DNA of 30,774 nucleotides from Chara braunii (GCA_003427395.1 BFEA01000436.1:1365081-1395854); one strand, 5' to 3'. Shown: positions 1 to 11,502, counted from the first letter of the stretch. Translations and numbers: made by a program. The notes: generated by a model from the sequence alone, not told the origin.

Positions 1-70
<70 letters not shown>
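1..70. repeat. (CA)n microsatellite
   Basis: Uninterrupted CA dinucleotide repeat of 35 units that runs off the left edge of the window, so its true length is unknown. Confidence 0.98.
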
Positions 71-71
<1 letters not shown>

Positions 72-479
72 CCATAACCACGTGACGTTTATGACACAAT
101 GTTTATGTTGTTGTGCAAAAGGTCACATGGTTGTGGACTGCACGTTTTCATTCACCTCTTCCATTTTGTGGGTTGCACCTCTCTCTATGTCTCTCTTGTA
201 TCAACTTTGTGTATCAGAAAATTCTATTCTTTTTTTTTTGTGAAATATGCATGTTATGTCTTTTGTATTTATAGGACCTTTTTTGTTTTCCTGACCTGTC
301 GATTGATTTGTCTATGTTTGTGTACATGAATTATATTAAGGACTTACAACTAGTAGTTATTTGGAAAGTGGTAGTCCGGACGATAAGTGAGATTGGATAA
401 ATTATGAGATAAAGTATGTATAATTGTATAACATTTTATTAAGAAAGAGACGATTACATGAAATGCGACCCCCAATTTC

Positions 480-2335
480 ATGACAAAGAGTATCACTTCT
501 ACTACAAATTTAAATTTTAATAAGATAAAAGACGTGTTATTTGATGCATTTCTTTTTAGGGGCCGGATATTTTTTATTTGCCTTGCATCTCACTTATCAC
601 TTTGCACGTGCAATTGTTTGACAACCTTGTTTATGATTGAAACAGAGGATGCAGAAGTCCCAACGAGGAACACAGACGTTTCAAAGAAAATGAAGACATG
701 TGTAAAAAATTGTATACCTGGTAGTAAATGGAGTAAACAAATAATGGATAAGTTGTTTCGGGTTGTGACTTTAGCATACACATTCGACTCTCCGTACGAC
801 TCTCACATGTACCCCTCAGAGGATGGCTACTTGGGAACAGTAGAGGTTGTCGCCACAAGACTCGGAAAATAGGCAGCAGAGGGCCTTAATCAGTATATTT
901 GTGAACAGGGAACAAGGGAGGTTTTGAAGGAGTGCAACCGCTGTATGACAACAGTTCGAGAAGAGATATGTCCAAAGTTAAATGAGTGGTTCTGGGTTGA
1001 AATGAAATGTCTCATCGTGCGTATGATGTAGAATGATATACGGTCGGAACAGAGAAATGGGCATTGAACGGAGATGGGTATCAATTACTCATGGAGAAGT
1101 GAAGGGAATAAGTTTTGGGGAAATCCTGCATTTATGACAATTTTGTTGAATGTATTTCAACATCCGAGAGCAGGGTACGGTGTAGGATATCATTGCAACA
1201 ACTGATATTTTGTGAGATGGTCATTGGACGTGACATATTCATGACGAAAAATGTTGGATCGACAGAAAGAACCATTTAAGAAATAAACGTCATAAAAAGA
1301 GCAATTGTAAAGTCTTCTAAAACACGAGATGCTAGCGTAGACTTCAACATATTCAAATTGGTTGAGTCGAGTTCAGTGACAGACAAGGAAATAGTACGAG
1401 GAATATCGTATATATTGATGGGAGGTTTCTATTCAGAATTTTATCAGTAAAGCAATGACAAAGGAGGTCAATGTAATGGAAAACAAAGTTGATGGTTGTG
1501 GAGTTGATTATGGGGTTCCATTAAGCAACCCGAGTGCTTTCAATATTCCATATGGACACATTTTGTCTGTGGAAGAACGTGCATGCAATACGGATAAGAT
1601 GAGGGAGAAGGAGAGATGGGAGAATGTATGGCATGATAATGGGGACCCCTACATCCAGAAACCTGAAAACATCAATAAATATGATGTTTGAATGATCGTT
1701 AAAAAGTGAAAGGATGTCGGGGATTTCATTGATCCAGAAGAATTCAGTTATCGTGTGACTTGGATCCGATATTTTTTCATCCTACTGAGTGAGAAGGGAA
1801 ACAAACCATAGTTCATGAAGGACCTTTAGGGCAATGACTTCCACTTGACTTAATCAAAGAGGGTCTCTCTACGCACTACCAATTCATGGTTGTGGTTTCA
1901 CAAGTTTGAATCTTCAATGCGAACGTGCAAGACAAACAATTGTTGCATGATCATGCGAATGATTGGTGGGTAAAAATTCTTGTTGAGGATAGACAGATGA
2001 TCATTGTTGGATATGATTCCACAAAAGATCATAAAATGTGGTGCATCACATCCAACAGTGAGGATGCAGATGATCACAATGTTCACATGCAGATGAATGA
2101 TGTTAAAAAAGTCAGGGATAAGCAATAAAAGAATGTGTATATGGCATATCTGCAGGAGTGGTTTGATTATTTGGGACTCCTAAGATGGGTTCTGATGTTG
2201 TGGAAGGAAAATAATGTGGATGAAAATCTTTTTCCCGTGGCGTATAAGGACCCATTGGTAGTGTCATTTAGTTTGGTGTACGAGGATGACTTGTTACGTC
2301 ACTGCGGGTATAATGAGAGCATGAAAGATAGGTGA
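480..2335 (+). pseudogene. Decayed AT-rich coding relic, unidentified
   Basis: Several open stretches on the + strand look like remains of one long reading frame. 480-872 (130 codons) and 1455-1691 (78 codons) share a frame, and that frame reads on past 872 with only widely spaced stops. 1925-2335 is in another frame and open except for a single TAA at 2126-2128. The translations are of ordinary mixed composition, for example residues reading KILVEDRQMIIVGYDSTKDH near 1970-2030, unlike random AT-rich frames. Upstream and downstream DNA is AT-rich with A and T runs. I recognise no family; a decayed transposase or retroelement protein is the likeliest source, but this is inference. No start, promoter or intact domain can be defined. 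Confidence 0.35.
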
Positions 2336-4470
2336 AGTAAAAATAAACTACCTGAATGAGGAAGATCCACTTTGATTTCCTTTAAAGAAGAAACTTGTAG
2401 ACAAGTTATGTTCGACACCTAAGAAGACTGACATATAGGGCAACCAAAGAAGAAAAAAGACACGAATATCAGAACGACCTACAACTCATTCTGAAGTGAA
2501 TTCTCTTTGAAGCAACCCTTCTCAGTCTCAAAAGTGGTGAGGGAGGATGCAAGGGTCGAGAGGAAAAAAAAAAAAAAAATGTCAAGGGTCCAATATATTG
2601 CATGGAAACATGACCACAGAAACACCTCCCGCTTATTATAAAGTCAATGTTATTAAGAACACTTGTTCACTACCCAAAAGTGGTGCGAGAGAAAGTAAGA
2701 GGCAAGAGAAAAATAAGAACAACTTTGTAAGGAAGGGTGTGGACACACCCCATGACCATAGGCAAACCAATACTCCTACTTGAACGCAAATCAACACAAC
2801 AAAAATAAGAGCGAGAGCGGAAACATAAACGCAAAGGTCGAGATTCAAAGTCTTGAAGATACAAACTTCCTATTGCAGAGATATTTCGACCAAATTATCC
2901 ATTTTGCCCTACTTGCCCGTGTAGTGAAGGATGTGCTAAAAAAGGTGAATGATGATTGGAGAGTCAAATAAGCGGCAAAATTAAAGCATGATTCACTTCT
3001 AATAACAATTCCTACAAGAGCTCTGAAAGCTTTGCAAAAGATGTCAAAAACATAAATCACTCAGATGATAGAATTGACCCAAGAAGTGACAATTCATTGC
3101 AAACAAATTACTTAGTCTATTAAAAATGCAGACATTCAACCTAGTTTTAAGGTGGAAAAATGAACATGTCACTTCGGTATCAGTGCGTCCGGCTCAGAGT
3201 GAAGAAAAGGATATGTCGCTTGCCTCAAAAACGTAGAAAAGATGTCACACCAACTGCAGAGCTCGAATATGTCACAACCATTGTCTGAAAGACTGAAGAT
3301 TTAGGGTATAGCATCGAAATCAATGAAAGACCAGGGTTGCACGAGTTAGACATATCGTCGTGTTACTCAGAATCACTCTTTCTCATATCAAATTGTTTGT
3401 GTATGTCTATCGTTCGACAACTTTTGTAGCATATCCCATCTTTTTTTTGCTATGTTTTTCATCTCGAGTATGTAAGGAAGATTAAGGAGGGAATGAGAAA
3501 GAGTAAACAATGGGAGCACGACATTATTTTGCTAACCATTTTTTTTCTCTCTGTGTTATACTATATTAGTATTTTTATTTCCCTTTCTGTTTTTTTGTGT
3601 AACCATCTGACCGCGTTGAACACGCGTTCGCGTTCAAACGCCTGCGTTCTCGTTCAAATACGCACGTTCAAACGGCCCTGTGCCGCGTTTACTCGCACAA
3701 GATTGGAACCCCCTGGGGGTCACATATGTGACGAACCACCTTCTGAAATCGTGCGATCTTCTGGACGAAGCTGTTTGGGGAAATGCGACGGGTCGAAGGG
3801 GTGAGATGTGGGCAGACAGGTCGGCCGAATAAATTGCATGAATGTCCTCGTTTCTTTTTCGTTTTTATGTTGAGAATGTTGGAGGTGTCGGAAAGATCTC
3901 GTGCCAATGGTTAGAGAACCGTGCCTTAGCGAGCGGGAAGAATAATTATACCATAGCTTTGTTCTTGTTCTACTGTAAGTACTGAGAAGTTTGGCGCGAT
4001 CATCGCGCGGGAATATCGTTTTTGAATTTGGTGTCGAGCCCCCACAGGCTCTCGGAATTGTTTTTCTTCGGAATTTTTCCTTTGCAATTAGAACTTAAGA
4101 TAGAAATTTAGGCGCCCTCTGGATTTTGTTGCGGGGCGCTCCCTGCTTATGCACGCCTTGCCGCGACAAGGTCTTGGTTCAGACTTTTCGTTGCGCCTTA
4201 ATATTGCACGTAACTGTAAAAGTCTTGGCGGGTGTAATTGCAACTGTAATCTTCTCATTCTTGATGTCCTTCGTGCTCTTCCCTCTTACCGCCTTGTGCT
4301 CACCCGCGCATGCACACCTTCTTCCCTGACCTGATTGGTTTCTATGCGTGCATGACCGGATCGATGCATGGAGAATGGCTCAGTCCCCCGCGCCACGGCC
4401 CAGACATGCAGACGTAGGCACTTCCTCTCTTCTCCTTCTCATCACTTGGGGCTAATCCCCTATCCTTCGC
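2336..4470. other. Intergenic DNA, no gene recognised
   Basis: Mostly AT-rich and full of stops in all frames up to about 3600. A poly-A run sits near 2563-2579. From about 3600 the composition becomes more GC-rich, with a cluster of CGTTCAAACG-like motifs at 3612-3674. Short open frames here (for example 3493-3804) have no recognisable content and cross low-complexity DNA. Confidence 0.5.
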
Positions 4471-4483
4471 GCAAGCATACATG

Positions 4484-4492
4484 CTATAAATT
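4484..4492 (+). promoter_or_regulatory. Candidate TATA box
   Basis: CTATAAATT matches a plant TATA box. It lies about 90 nt upstream of a strong splice-donor sequence (AAG|GTACGTGAG at 4572-4583) and about 770 nt upstream of the ATG at 5263. Transcription would be expected to start near 4515-4525. It is supported only by sequence match and position. Confidence 0.4.
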
Positions 4493-4574
4493 CCGCAAGC
4501 GCAATTAGTTGGCTCTCTAAGAATTTTGAGGTTAGCGCGATCAGTGAGGATCGACTAACGAGCAAGTTTGGAAG

Positions 4575-5232
4575 GTACGTGAGTGTGAGAGTTGGGCGAT
4601 CCGACAAGCTGGTGTCGGGTATGCGGGGTTGACGTGCGGGGCTGCGACGGACTGTGGCGCATGGGCAAACCTGACTTGCATGCGTGAACCAAGCGGGATG
4701 ACAACTCTACGTTGATACGCGGCGACGGACTGCCTGCATCGAGAACAGAGAGAGAGAGAGAGAGGGAGAGAGAGAGCGGTTGTGTGGGTGCGGGACAAGA
4801 TTCTTTTTTTTGTTGTCTCTTTCTTCTCTTGTTCAGATGTACGATTTTTTAATCCTGGCATGACCGATTTTGTTACCACGGCCCTCCTCTTTTGAATTTT
4901 GTTTGTACATCGTCTTAGATTTTCTGTGATTTTATTCAGTATGCATGCATGAAATGAATGTAAATTCTCTGTTATTATGTTCTTTTCGGAGATCTAGCTC
5001 TGTTTTGCGATGCTTGTTTCGTCTCTAACTCATTGTTAAGTGCTGAGATGAGTCGATCATCCCTCTGCGTCACATGTATGGCCTGTAGTGATTGGTAGGA
5101 TATTGACACTTATGCTGAACGGAACCAATCGGTTGTTCCTTACGCGTACGTGCGAGCACGCTCGCGATCTCGAGAAAACCAGTTTGCCACGTACGTGCTC
5201 GTCCGCGTGAGTCATCCTTAACCTCGTGTCAG
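4575..5232 (+). other. Possible 5'-UTR intron
   Basis: The donor AAG|GTACGT at 4575 and the acceptor CTCGTGTCAG ending at 5232 would bound a 658-nt intron between an untranslated first exon and the reading frame starting at 5263. A CTTAAC branch-point-like sequence lies shortly before the acceptor. The interval holds a GA microsatellite (4745-4778). At 5138-5216 it has a CG-rich stretch with repeated CGTACGTGC-type motifs. This model is inference; a transcript is needed to accept it. Confidence 0.25.
4745..4778. repeat. (GA)n microsatellite
   Basis: GA dinucleotide run with one GGG interruption. Confidence 0.9.
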
Positions 5233-5262
5233 GATGCGGGGGAATCGGTTTACTAAACGAAC

Positions 5263-5805
5263 ATGGCTGCAAGATCTCCCTCCTGGACATCCGACTACGA
5301 AAAGCTGAGGGACCCGGAATATCGCGAGTACTGGGAAGGCGAACAACTTAGACTACGGGGAAACTTGAGATACCTGGAATTCCCCTGTCTGAGGGAGCAC
5401 GACCGACTATGCACGAGGGATTTCCACTGGGCTATAACCAGTGATCCTAGAGGCCCAGACTACCCCGATACGGACAATACTCGATACTACATATCCCCGG
5501 GTTTCGTCGTTATTACCACCAACTTACCCCCCTTCCATCTCCTCCTCCCCTATCACCAACTCACAGTGGTTCCGTGGAATTCCATAGCTCGCTATTGGCC
5601 CACCCCGCTGTGCGAGGGTTGCCAGCATTACCGGGCGCGCCGGGCCTCAGGAACAACCCGACAGACTCGAACCGAGGCGGAGCGTCGAATGCACAATGTC
5701 CGTTTATGGCCCGCCTCGGTAGAATCCGAAGCCTGTTACGAGCAGCACCGACAACTGGCCGAACCTCGCAATCGACCCCGAAGGCGAAACCAAAGGCGAT
5801 GGTGA
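5263..5805 (+). CDS. Hypothetical protein, 180 aa
   Basis: Open frame of 180 codons beginning at AACATGGCTGC, a good plant start context. The protein starts MAARSPSW. It is rich in Arg, Tyr, Trp and Pro: an acidic/aromatic N-terminal half with DYEKLRDPEYREYW at about residues 11-24, and a strongly basic end, RPRRRNQRRW. It has no signal peptide or membrane segment, and only scattered cysteines (one CEGC pair at about residues 118-121). I do not recognise the family. A TATA box and plausible UTR intron lie upstream, and a broken LINE ORF1 lies downstream in the opposite direction. It could be a real small gene, one exon of a longer gene, or a mobile-element fragment. Chance is not excluded, because overlapping frames of about 96 codons exist on both strands. 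Confidence 0.35.
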   Translation: MAARSPSWTSDYEKLRDPEYREYWEGEQLRLRGNLRYLEFPCLREHDRLCTRDFHWAITSDPRGPDYPDTDNTRYYISPGFVVITTNLPPFHLLLPYHQLTVVPWNSIARYWPTPLCEGCQHYRARRASGTTRQTRTEAERRMHNVRLWPASVESEACYEQHRQLAEPRNRPRRRNQRRW

Positions 5806-6176
5806 TTTCCATTTTTGGGCTTAAAGCTGATGAAATTGGGGTTCGAGAATGCAAGAGTGTTTAATCTGTCGGCCCTGGGGTTGTAGAAGAGTACCCCGGG
5901 AACTTTGGTTTGGGATGTACTGCACATGCCATCGGCCCTATGCTGCATGACATCTGCAGCTTTCTCGCTGTGCATAAATCACGAGAGGTGGTTTACCTTC
6001 CTTCTCATAAGGCTTAAAGCGCCAAGGCATGATCAACACATATCCCCTCTCGCGCTTTTACTGCCGAAACTTGCCACAGGAGATCCCAGTTCCGACCTGA
6101 GACTCCACCCCCCCGCTTTCCTAAAATCCTTGGCACACCCCCTTCTTCGCACTTCCGGGGCCCCGTCCCACTCCGA

Positions 6177-7963
6177 TCAGGAAGTCGGGCTGGGCGTGAG
6201 GTTGGGCGTCACAGGGTTCCTTTCCGTCTCAGGCATCGACGGGGGGGAAGAAATTTCCTGCATACTGCCAACCAAACTACTATCACATGTCGCCCCTACC
6301 CAACCACTGTCTAATTCCTTTCCCAATACTCCTAGCAGATCATCCTCCGATTCTTCCCCACTAGAAACCCCTCCCCTTTCCACTTCGACCTCAGTCCCTT
6401 CTTCCAGAATGGTTTGTTTGTTTGACTTAGAATCCTTGTTAACTTCCCCTTTGCCCCGTAGGTCTTCCTCACTAAGGATGAAGATTCCTTTGGGGGGTTC
6501 CATTCCCATTTCATTGGCTTCTTCTACTCTCCGGTCTTTTAAATTTGAGTCCACTCCTTTCTCCATCTCAAGTTTATCTGTCAGATCTTTCAAGCCCACT
6601 GTCTCTTCCTTCCCTGAACTTTGTGGGGATGTCGGGTAGTTCTCCCGTGGGACATGGCGGCGAATTAACGGATCTGGTTCGTTCTCTTCCTCTTCTTCTG
6701 AAGCTTCCACCCCCCATCTTTCTCTCCCCCCATCTTCATCACTGAGAATTATCTGTTCTGCCCTTGACCCCACCACCTCTTCCCTGTTGGCTTCCGGAGG
6801 TTGGTTCTTCCCTTTTTCGGTGAGGAGCGCCCCATTTTCTTCCCCTTGTTCTTTCATTTCCTCATCACGTAAGGGTGATTTCATATTTTTCGAAATGTAG
6901 GTTTTTTTTTGGCTGCCTTTCCAAACGAAAATCTCCCAACCTTTCGAGGGCACCCGTTCCTTCTGCTTGTTCTGGTGATTCCGATTCTTCTGTTTACCCT
7001 GGGCCGATGTGCCCGTGCCTTCTTCATGCTTCCTCCCTACATTGCCCTTCTTCCCGCTGCTATCTCTACCCTTTCGAAGCCCTTCCGGTTCTCCCACCGT
7101 GGCTTTTCCTTTTGACTTTCGAGAGTTGTCATTTCTTTTTTTATTCTCCGGGCAATCAGGATCGCCCGCCACGTGAAAGAATTTTCGACAATCTGCACAC
7201 CAAGGTGTGTCAGCACAGACAACTTCAATATCAACGTAACCAAACTCTGCAAGGTCAATCGATAAATACGGTTTATACCGGAATCTAGCAGACGTAGCCA
7301 GATCAAAGTGAATGTTAAGCAGTTTCGGGGAGCTGGGTTCGTTGAACTCTGGGTAGGTCTTCAAGATTGGACCAAAGGCAGCTTCAATCGCTTCCTCTAA
7401 GAAGGGAAGGAAAGACACAGGAATTTGCAGACATCTGATCCAAAAAACCTGAAATCGCATTGCCTCTCTCCAATCATGCAGCTGGTTATCGCCCATCCAT
7501 GGCAAAAAGGTCAGTTCATAAGTTTTATTGTCCAAGGTTTCTACATTCCTGGTGGAACAGACCCCTCCTCGGTGGAACATTTATTGATCTAGAATTAGCT
7601 CAACCATGCTTATACGTTCTCATCAGTTTATTTAACGTTGATAGGGAGGGAAGTCGTCTCGTCTCCGTACAAAATTGTCACGGCATGTGCCTTTAACCAC
7701 TCTACCTGGAACCTAACTACCTCAGGATCTACCGCAACTTGCACATAGTCCGTCCCGACTTCCACTCTGTTGGGGTTGGAAGACGGGGCCAAATGCTTAG
7801 GAATCAGACCATCTGCATAACATGAGGCAAGGATCGCTCCAATCCTCTGCTTCTCCGCATCAGACAGAGGAGGAGAGGTAGGATCAGGAGGTGGAGGGTT
7901 GGGCGGGGGGAGGTTGGAAGGCCTAATCGTCATCATTGCTTTCCATTTTCCCCTATTCCCCAC
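6177..7963 (-). pseudogene. Broken LINE-type ORF1 (gag-like, DUF4283-like)
   Basis: Reading from 7963 down, the first part (7963-7628, 111 codons) has a proline-rich start and ends with VEWLKAHAVTILYGDE. A stop and frame change in 7581-7650 follow, including TAA directly before the next ATG. The second part (7580-6177, 467 codons) then reads through. Its first 145 residues follow the pattern of plant L1-type ORF1 proteins: FLPWM at about 26-30, a PVSFLPFLEEAIEAAFG helix, DLAEFGYVDIEVV, then a knuckle C128-x2-C131-x4-H136-x6-C143. The rest is a long charged, low-complexity tail, usual for these proteins. ORF1 binds element RNA in the retrotransposition particle. No endonuclease or reverse transcriptase is seen downstream on this strand, so the copy is not autonomous. 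The family assignment is from pattern and is not tested by search. Confidence 0.6.
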
Positions 7964-9226
7964 CCCCTCCTTCTCTCCTTATAAAATAAAATCACGAGAA
8001 CTCAAACAATCAGAACAAAATTAAACTAGAATTAACCTAATCACTCAAATCAATTAACGACCGAGGATAAATAAATAACGACTTCTGAGCATATCACCCA
8101 AATCCCACCTGAGCTCCTGTTCGTATATAACTAATAAATAAGGATTGCTACGGGATGGTTACCTTATACGGACAAGCACTGCCAGCGAACTCACTGCAGG
8201 GGGGTCTGGGTCATCAAAAAACGTGATGGAGGGCGACTCATGGCATACGAAGATGAAAGCACAGAGTTATCCATTACCGGCATCTCTCCGGAAGTGTCAC
8301 TACCTCCGGTCTTCGACCCAGCTGACGACCAGCTACTTCCTGCCCCTTGGTCCTCCCAAGGAGAAACACCCTACCGAATACTACAAGGAAGCAAGAGGCC
8401 ACACCCAAGAAATTGCCGAAAAAGCGAGTGTGCCTCATCGCGCCGACTCCGTCGAGTAAACAGTATCCCACCGTGCGGTAATGTAAAAGGCACCTCGGGA
8501 ATACCCAGATTACCGAGATGACTTGCGTTGAGTCTCTGCGTTAACGCAGAATTAGCGCACGCTGTTACGCGGCGCGGCAGATCACTAGGCTCGTTCTTTT
8601 GTCCTTTTGCCCCTTTTTTTTTTTTTTTTTGTTCTTTTCCCCGCTCTGGTTCTTGAGTTGCCCATCCATGAGTGTAGATCAGCGAAGCAGGGAAACCTCA
8701 CGCGATTAAAAAAAAAAAGCCCACCCTCACGCGAAGAATCGGCGTCGCTTCTTCCACTTCCGTGGTTTGTCCATCCATGAGTAGAGCAATGGCCCCTAAG
8801 GCCATACTCACACTAGCACCCGTCGTAAATGTATCTGACCGCGTTTACAGGCAACCGTGGCACGAAAATTGGCCTTTGCCCATTGATGAGTGCTGTGAAA
8901 ACTGGCCCGACTGACCAATTACGCTGACCGGAACCAGTTTCGCGCGGTGGGTGACTGATGCATTCATAACACGTGGCAGACTTAAATGGCATATCCGAGA
9001 GGTCAGGTCAGGTAATAAGTATTGAGCTGCAGTCTTGACGCGTGGATGGGAGCTGGTCTTCCCGCCTAGATGGCTGAGACTATACTCACACAAAGCCGTG
9101 AATCGGGACTTCGTTGCGGTCAAATCCATCCAGGGCATCTGCAGTTGCGATTAGATACGCATTCTCCAAAGCGCTGGTGAGAGTATGCCCTGTTGCTGGG
9201 CGAGCTGTCCCAGCTGTGGAGGACCG
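7964..9226. other. Spacer between LINE relic and gene A
   Basis: 7970-8140 is A-rich and could be the element's 5' leader on the - strand. Two overlapping open frames (8145-8459 and 8240-8521, +) have no recognisable content. Poly-T (8614-8630) and poly-A (8706-8717) runs occur. The phrase CCATCCATGAGT occurs twice (about 8662 and 8770), with CCCATTGATGAGTG near 8879. The last 400 nt form the upstream region of gene A and carry a repeated TCTGACCGC motif. Confidence 0.45.
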
Positions 9227-9235
9227 CATAAATAG
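9227..9235 (+). promoter_or_regulatory. TATA box of gene A
   Basis: CATAAATAG lies about 240 nt before the chosen start codon at 9475. Transcription would begin near 9258-9265, giving a 5' leader of about 210 nt that becomes CT-rich just before the ATG. Confidence 0.55.
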
Positions 9236-9474
9236 GCGCCGATGTCCACGGTAGCAGACCGTGACTTCAGTTCAGTCTTTGTGGACGCCTCCAGCAGGAG
9301 GGCAAGTTGATTTCCAGGATTTCGAGGATTTTAGGGACGGCAGCTGCATATAACTCTACAGCATCCACCACGAACGCGGTGTTTGCCGCACGGCCTTCTC
9401 CTTCCTTCGCTTTCTCTCTCACAAGCTTGTCCGTCATCCCTCTCTCTGTCTCTCACTCTCGACGAAGGTGTGCG

Positions 9475-9766
9475 ATGGCCCGCCCGAGCACTGGTCTGTT
9501 GCTGGCCATTGGGCTCGTTTGCCTTGCCCTCTCCGCCGCGATCCCGTCCGTCTATGGTCTCCGCCGGCTGACATCGGGTTGTGGCGGTTGTCCGTCGTCC
9601 TGCGACACGGCGCTGAAGGGCTGCGATTTCTACTTTTATGGTCACGAGAACAACGTGCCGAAGATCAAGCTCATCCGAAAGGGAGACAATACCATCTACG
9701 TCCGATGCGGTCATATTCTGCACCGGGTTGGGTAAGTCTTCACCGTCTCGAGAACATCGAGACCCG

Positions 9767-9830
<64 letters not shown>

Positions 9831-11251
9831 GCGGACCCTTTCCTCCCTCCCTCCCCGCTTCCCTCTTTCACTCCCTCTCTCTCTCTCTCACTCCCTCTCT
9901 CTCTCTCTTTCTCTTACGCTCAGTGTCCGCGATGCTTAGTGTAGAGTTCTCTGTTTCCTCTTGCCGTGCCGTGGAGGAAAGGGCGTAGTCTACGTGGCAA
10001 CGTCTGTTTAGCGTGTGGACGTCGACTCATGTGTCCAGATGCTCTCTTGTTCCCACGGCACGATCTTTGATGGAGATGTCTGTTGAGGAATACGGTCGTT
10101 CATCAGCATTTGGAGAGATGATTGGCATATAACGCTATCGAATCTGTCGGAGAGCGTCTTCTACCGACCACAAAGCACCCTCGTTCTAACTGTATCGAAC
10201 CGGAAAGGTAGCGTGTATACGTTCAGCATCAGGGTGCGTTGTGCGTCCGGAGGATGCCGGCGCCCGACGTGCGCGGAAGGTTTTGTTCGATCATCCCGTC
10301 GTGCTGTGGACTTTGTCGGTTAGATTCAGTGCGTACTCAATCTAGTACTGTCCTGGATGTATCTGGCGGCCTTTCCTACCATGCGTGGACGCATCAGACG
10401 GCAATTACAGCCGTTCGATGAAGTATGCGGTCTTGTTGCGCTTCTTTAAGGGCATGCGATGACTTCATGACCGCTTCTTAAGAGTCAGGATGAGCTTCTT
10501 ACGGCGAACTACTGCTGAGTGGATACTCATAATCATACTATGAGTAGTGTTTCACTCATGGATGCAATTGAGGCCAGATGCATACACGCTCGCCTGGAAT
10601 TGCGGTCTGATACATTTAAGGTCAAGCTAGCGTGAGTACGCCCTGAGCTCTCATGGGATTGGGAACCTGCACCCCGCGAGAATCACACAGCCTTGATGGG
10701 GATGCATAGGGGAATCTGTCATTGTGTGTAAGCCTGGGTGTGATGAATGACGGCATAGTCACACTAGGACTTTCTCTATTCAGTTGTGAACATTATTGCG
10801 GTCAGATACGTCCAGGATTGGTCTTGATTACGGTCATCTAGATCCGGGGAAGTATAATTAGTCTGCGTATGCCTTAAAGACATGTATGTTTGTTTCGGTG
10901 CCATGACATAGTCACATAGGAACGAAATTGGTTCTCACTGTTGAATTTTCAATGTCCGAAAACGCTGTGTGCAGGTACGACACCCGCCCAGTGAAGGTTG
11001 TGAACTCGGCCAACTGCGCGATTCTCCAGGGGCAGACGTGGAACACGAATGCGTGCCAGCATCGGCTGTATGGCAATGGCAGGCACCTCGCGTCTCGCGA
11101 GTTCAACGTTGGCAATCCCAGCGACTTCCTGAACGCGTGCATCAAGGTCCAGATCAGCGCGGCGCAGTACCAGGACGGAGGAAACTTCAACAATGGTCAC
11201 AAGAACCCTCGGGCCTGCATCGTGGTTAAGACGGAGAGTACCTTCGGGTAA
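9475..11251 (+). CDS. Gene A: secreted cysteine-rich protein, 2 exons
   Basis: Exon 1 is 9475-9731 and exon 2 is 10975-11251. The junction is GG|GTAAGT...TGTGTGCAG|G, phase 2, splitting a glycine codon. The product is 177 residues. An upstream in-frame ATG at 9307 is rejected: only the 9475 start gives a signal peptide (residues 1-28, core LLLAIGLVCLALSAA), and it has good context (GCGATGGCC). Mature cysteines are C36, C39, C43, C50, C78, C100, C113, C141 and C167; the last six are conserved in gene B and could form three disulfides. Conserved blocks are CDFYFYGHE, KLIRKGDN, CGHILHR, YDTRP, HRLYGNGRH, REFNVGNP and DFLNACIKVQISAAQY. There is no membrane anchor, so it is probably extracellular (wall or matrix). 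I do not recognise the domain. Paralogue conservation, splice sites and frame make the gene itself convincing. Confidence 0.85.
9732..10974 (+). other. Intron of gene A
   Basis: 1243-nt GT-AG intron. It begins with a CT microsatellite (9771-9828) and CT-rich DNA to about 9914. It contains ATTGCGGTC-type motifs at 10599-10618 and 10795-10813. Its last bases, AAAACGCTGTGTGCAG, closely match the end of gene B's intron (AAAACGTTGTGTGCAG), supporting common descent of the intron. Confidence 0.8.
9771..9828. repeat. (CT)n microsatellite
   Basis: About 29 CT units just inside the gene A intron. CT-rich DNA continues to 9914. It produces spurious Ser-Leu open frames. Confidence 0.95.
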
Positions 11252-11295
11252 TTAACTCTTACTGGGGCGGCGCCGCTTTCTATTTATTCAAAATA

Positions 11296-11366
11296 GGATG
11301 GTCCACTGATTGGGCCCGTGCGGCTTTCCATTTGACATCCGCACGGGCCCAATCAGTGGACCATCC
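11296..11366. repeat. Perfect 28-bp hairpin after gene A
   Basis: Arms 11296-11323 and 11339-11366 are exact reverse complements over 28 bp, around a 15-nt loop. Pairing continues outward with small bulges (AAAATA with TATTTT). It starts 45 nt after the gene A stop codon, so it probably lies in the 3' UTR. No match is seen after gene B. It is most likely a tiny fold-back MITE; a structured 3' UTR or small-RNA precursor is possible. Confidence 0.85.
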
Positions 11367-11439
11367 GTATTTTGCTGAACCATTTTTTGTTATAGAATTC
11401 ATAGTTAATAGGACAAGCTCTAACGATTTGAAGAGGGGG

Positions 11440-11441
<2 letters not shown>

Positions 11442-11502
<61 letters not shown>
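11442..11502. repeat. (GA)n microsatellite
   Basis: About 30 GA units. The phrase AAGCTCTAACGATTTGAAG occurs on both sides of this tract (about 11415 and 11563). Confidence 0.95.

Noticed and set aside
9307-9474. Upstream in-frame ATG extending gene A by 56 residues
   Set aside because: The extension is Ser/Arg-rich leader sequence. Starting at 9475 gives a textbook signal peptide and a better start context.
10912-11229. Antisense and alternate-frame open stretches over gene A exon 2
   Set aside because: They are shadows of a GC-rich coding exon; only the spliced frame is conserved in gene B.
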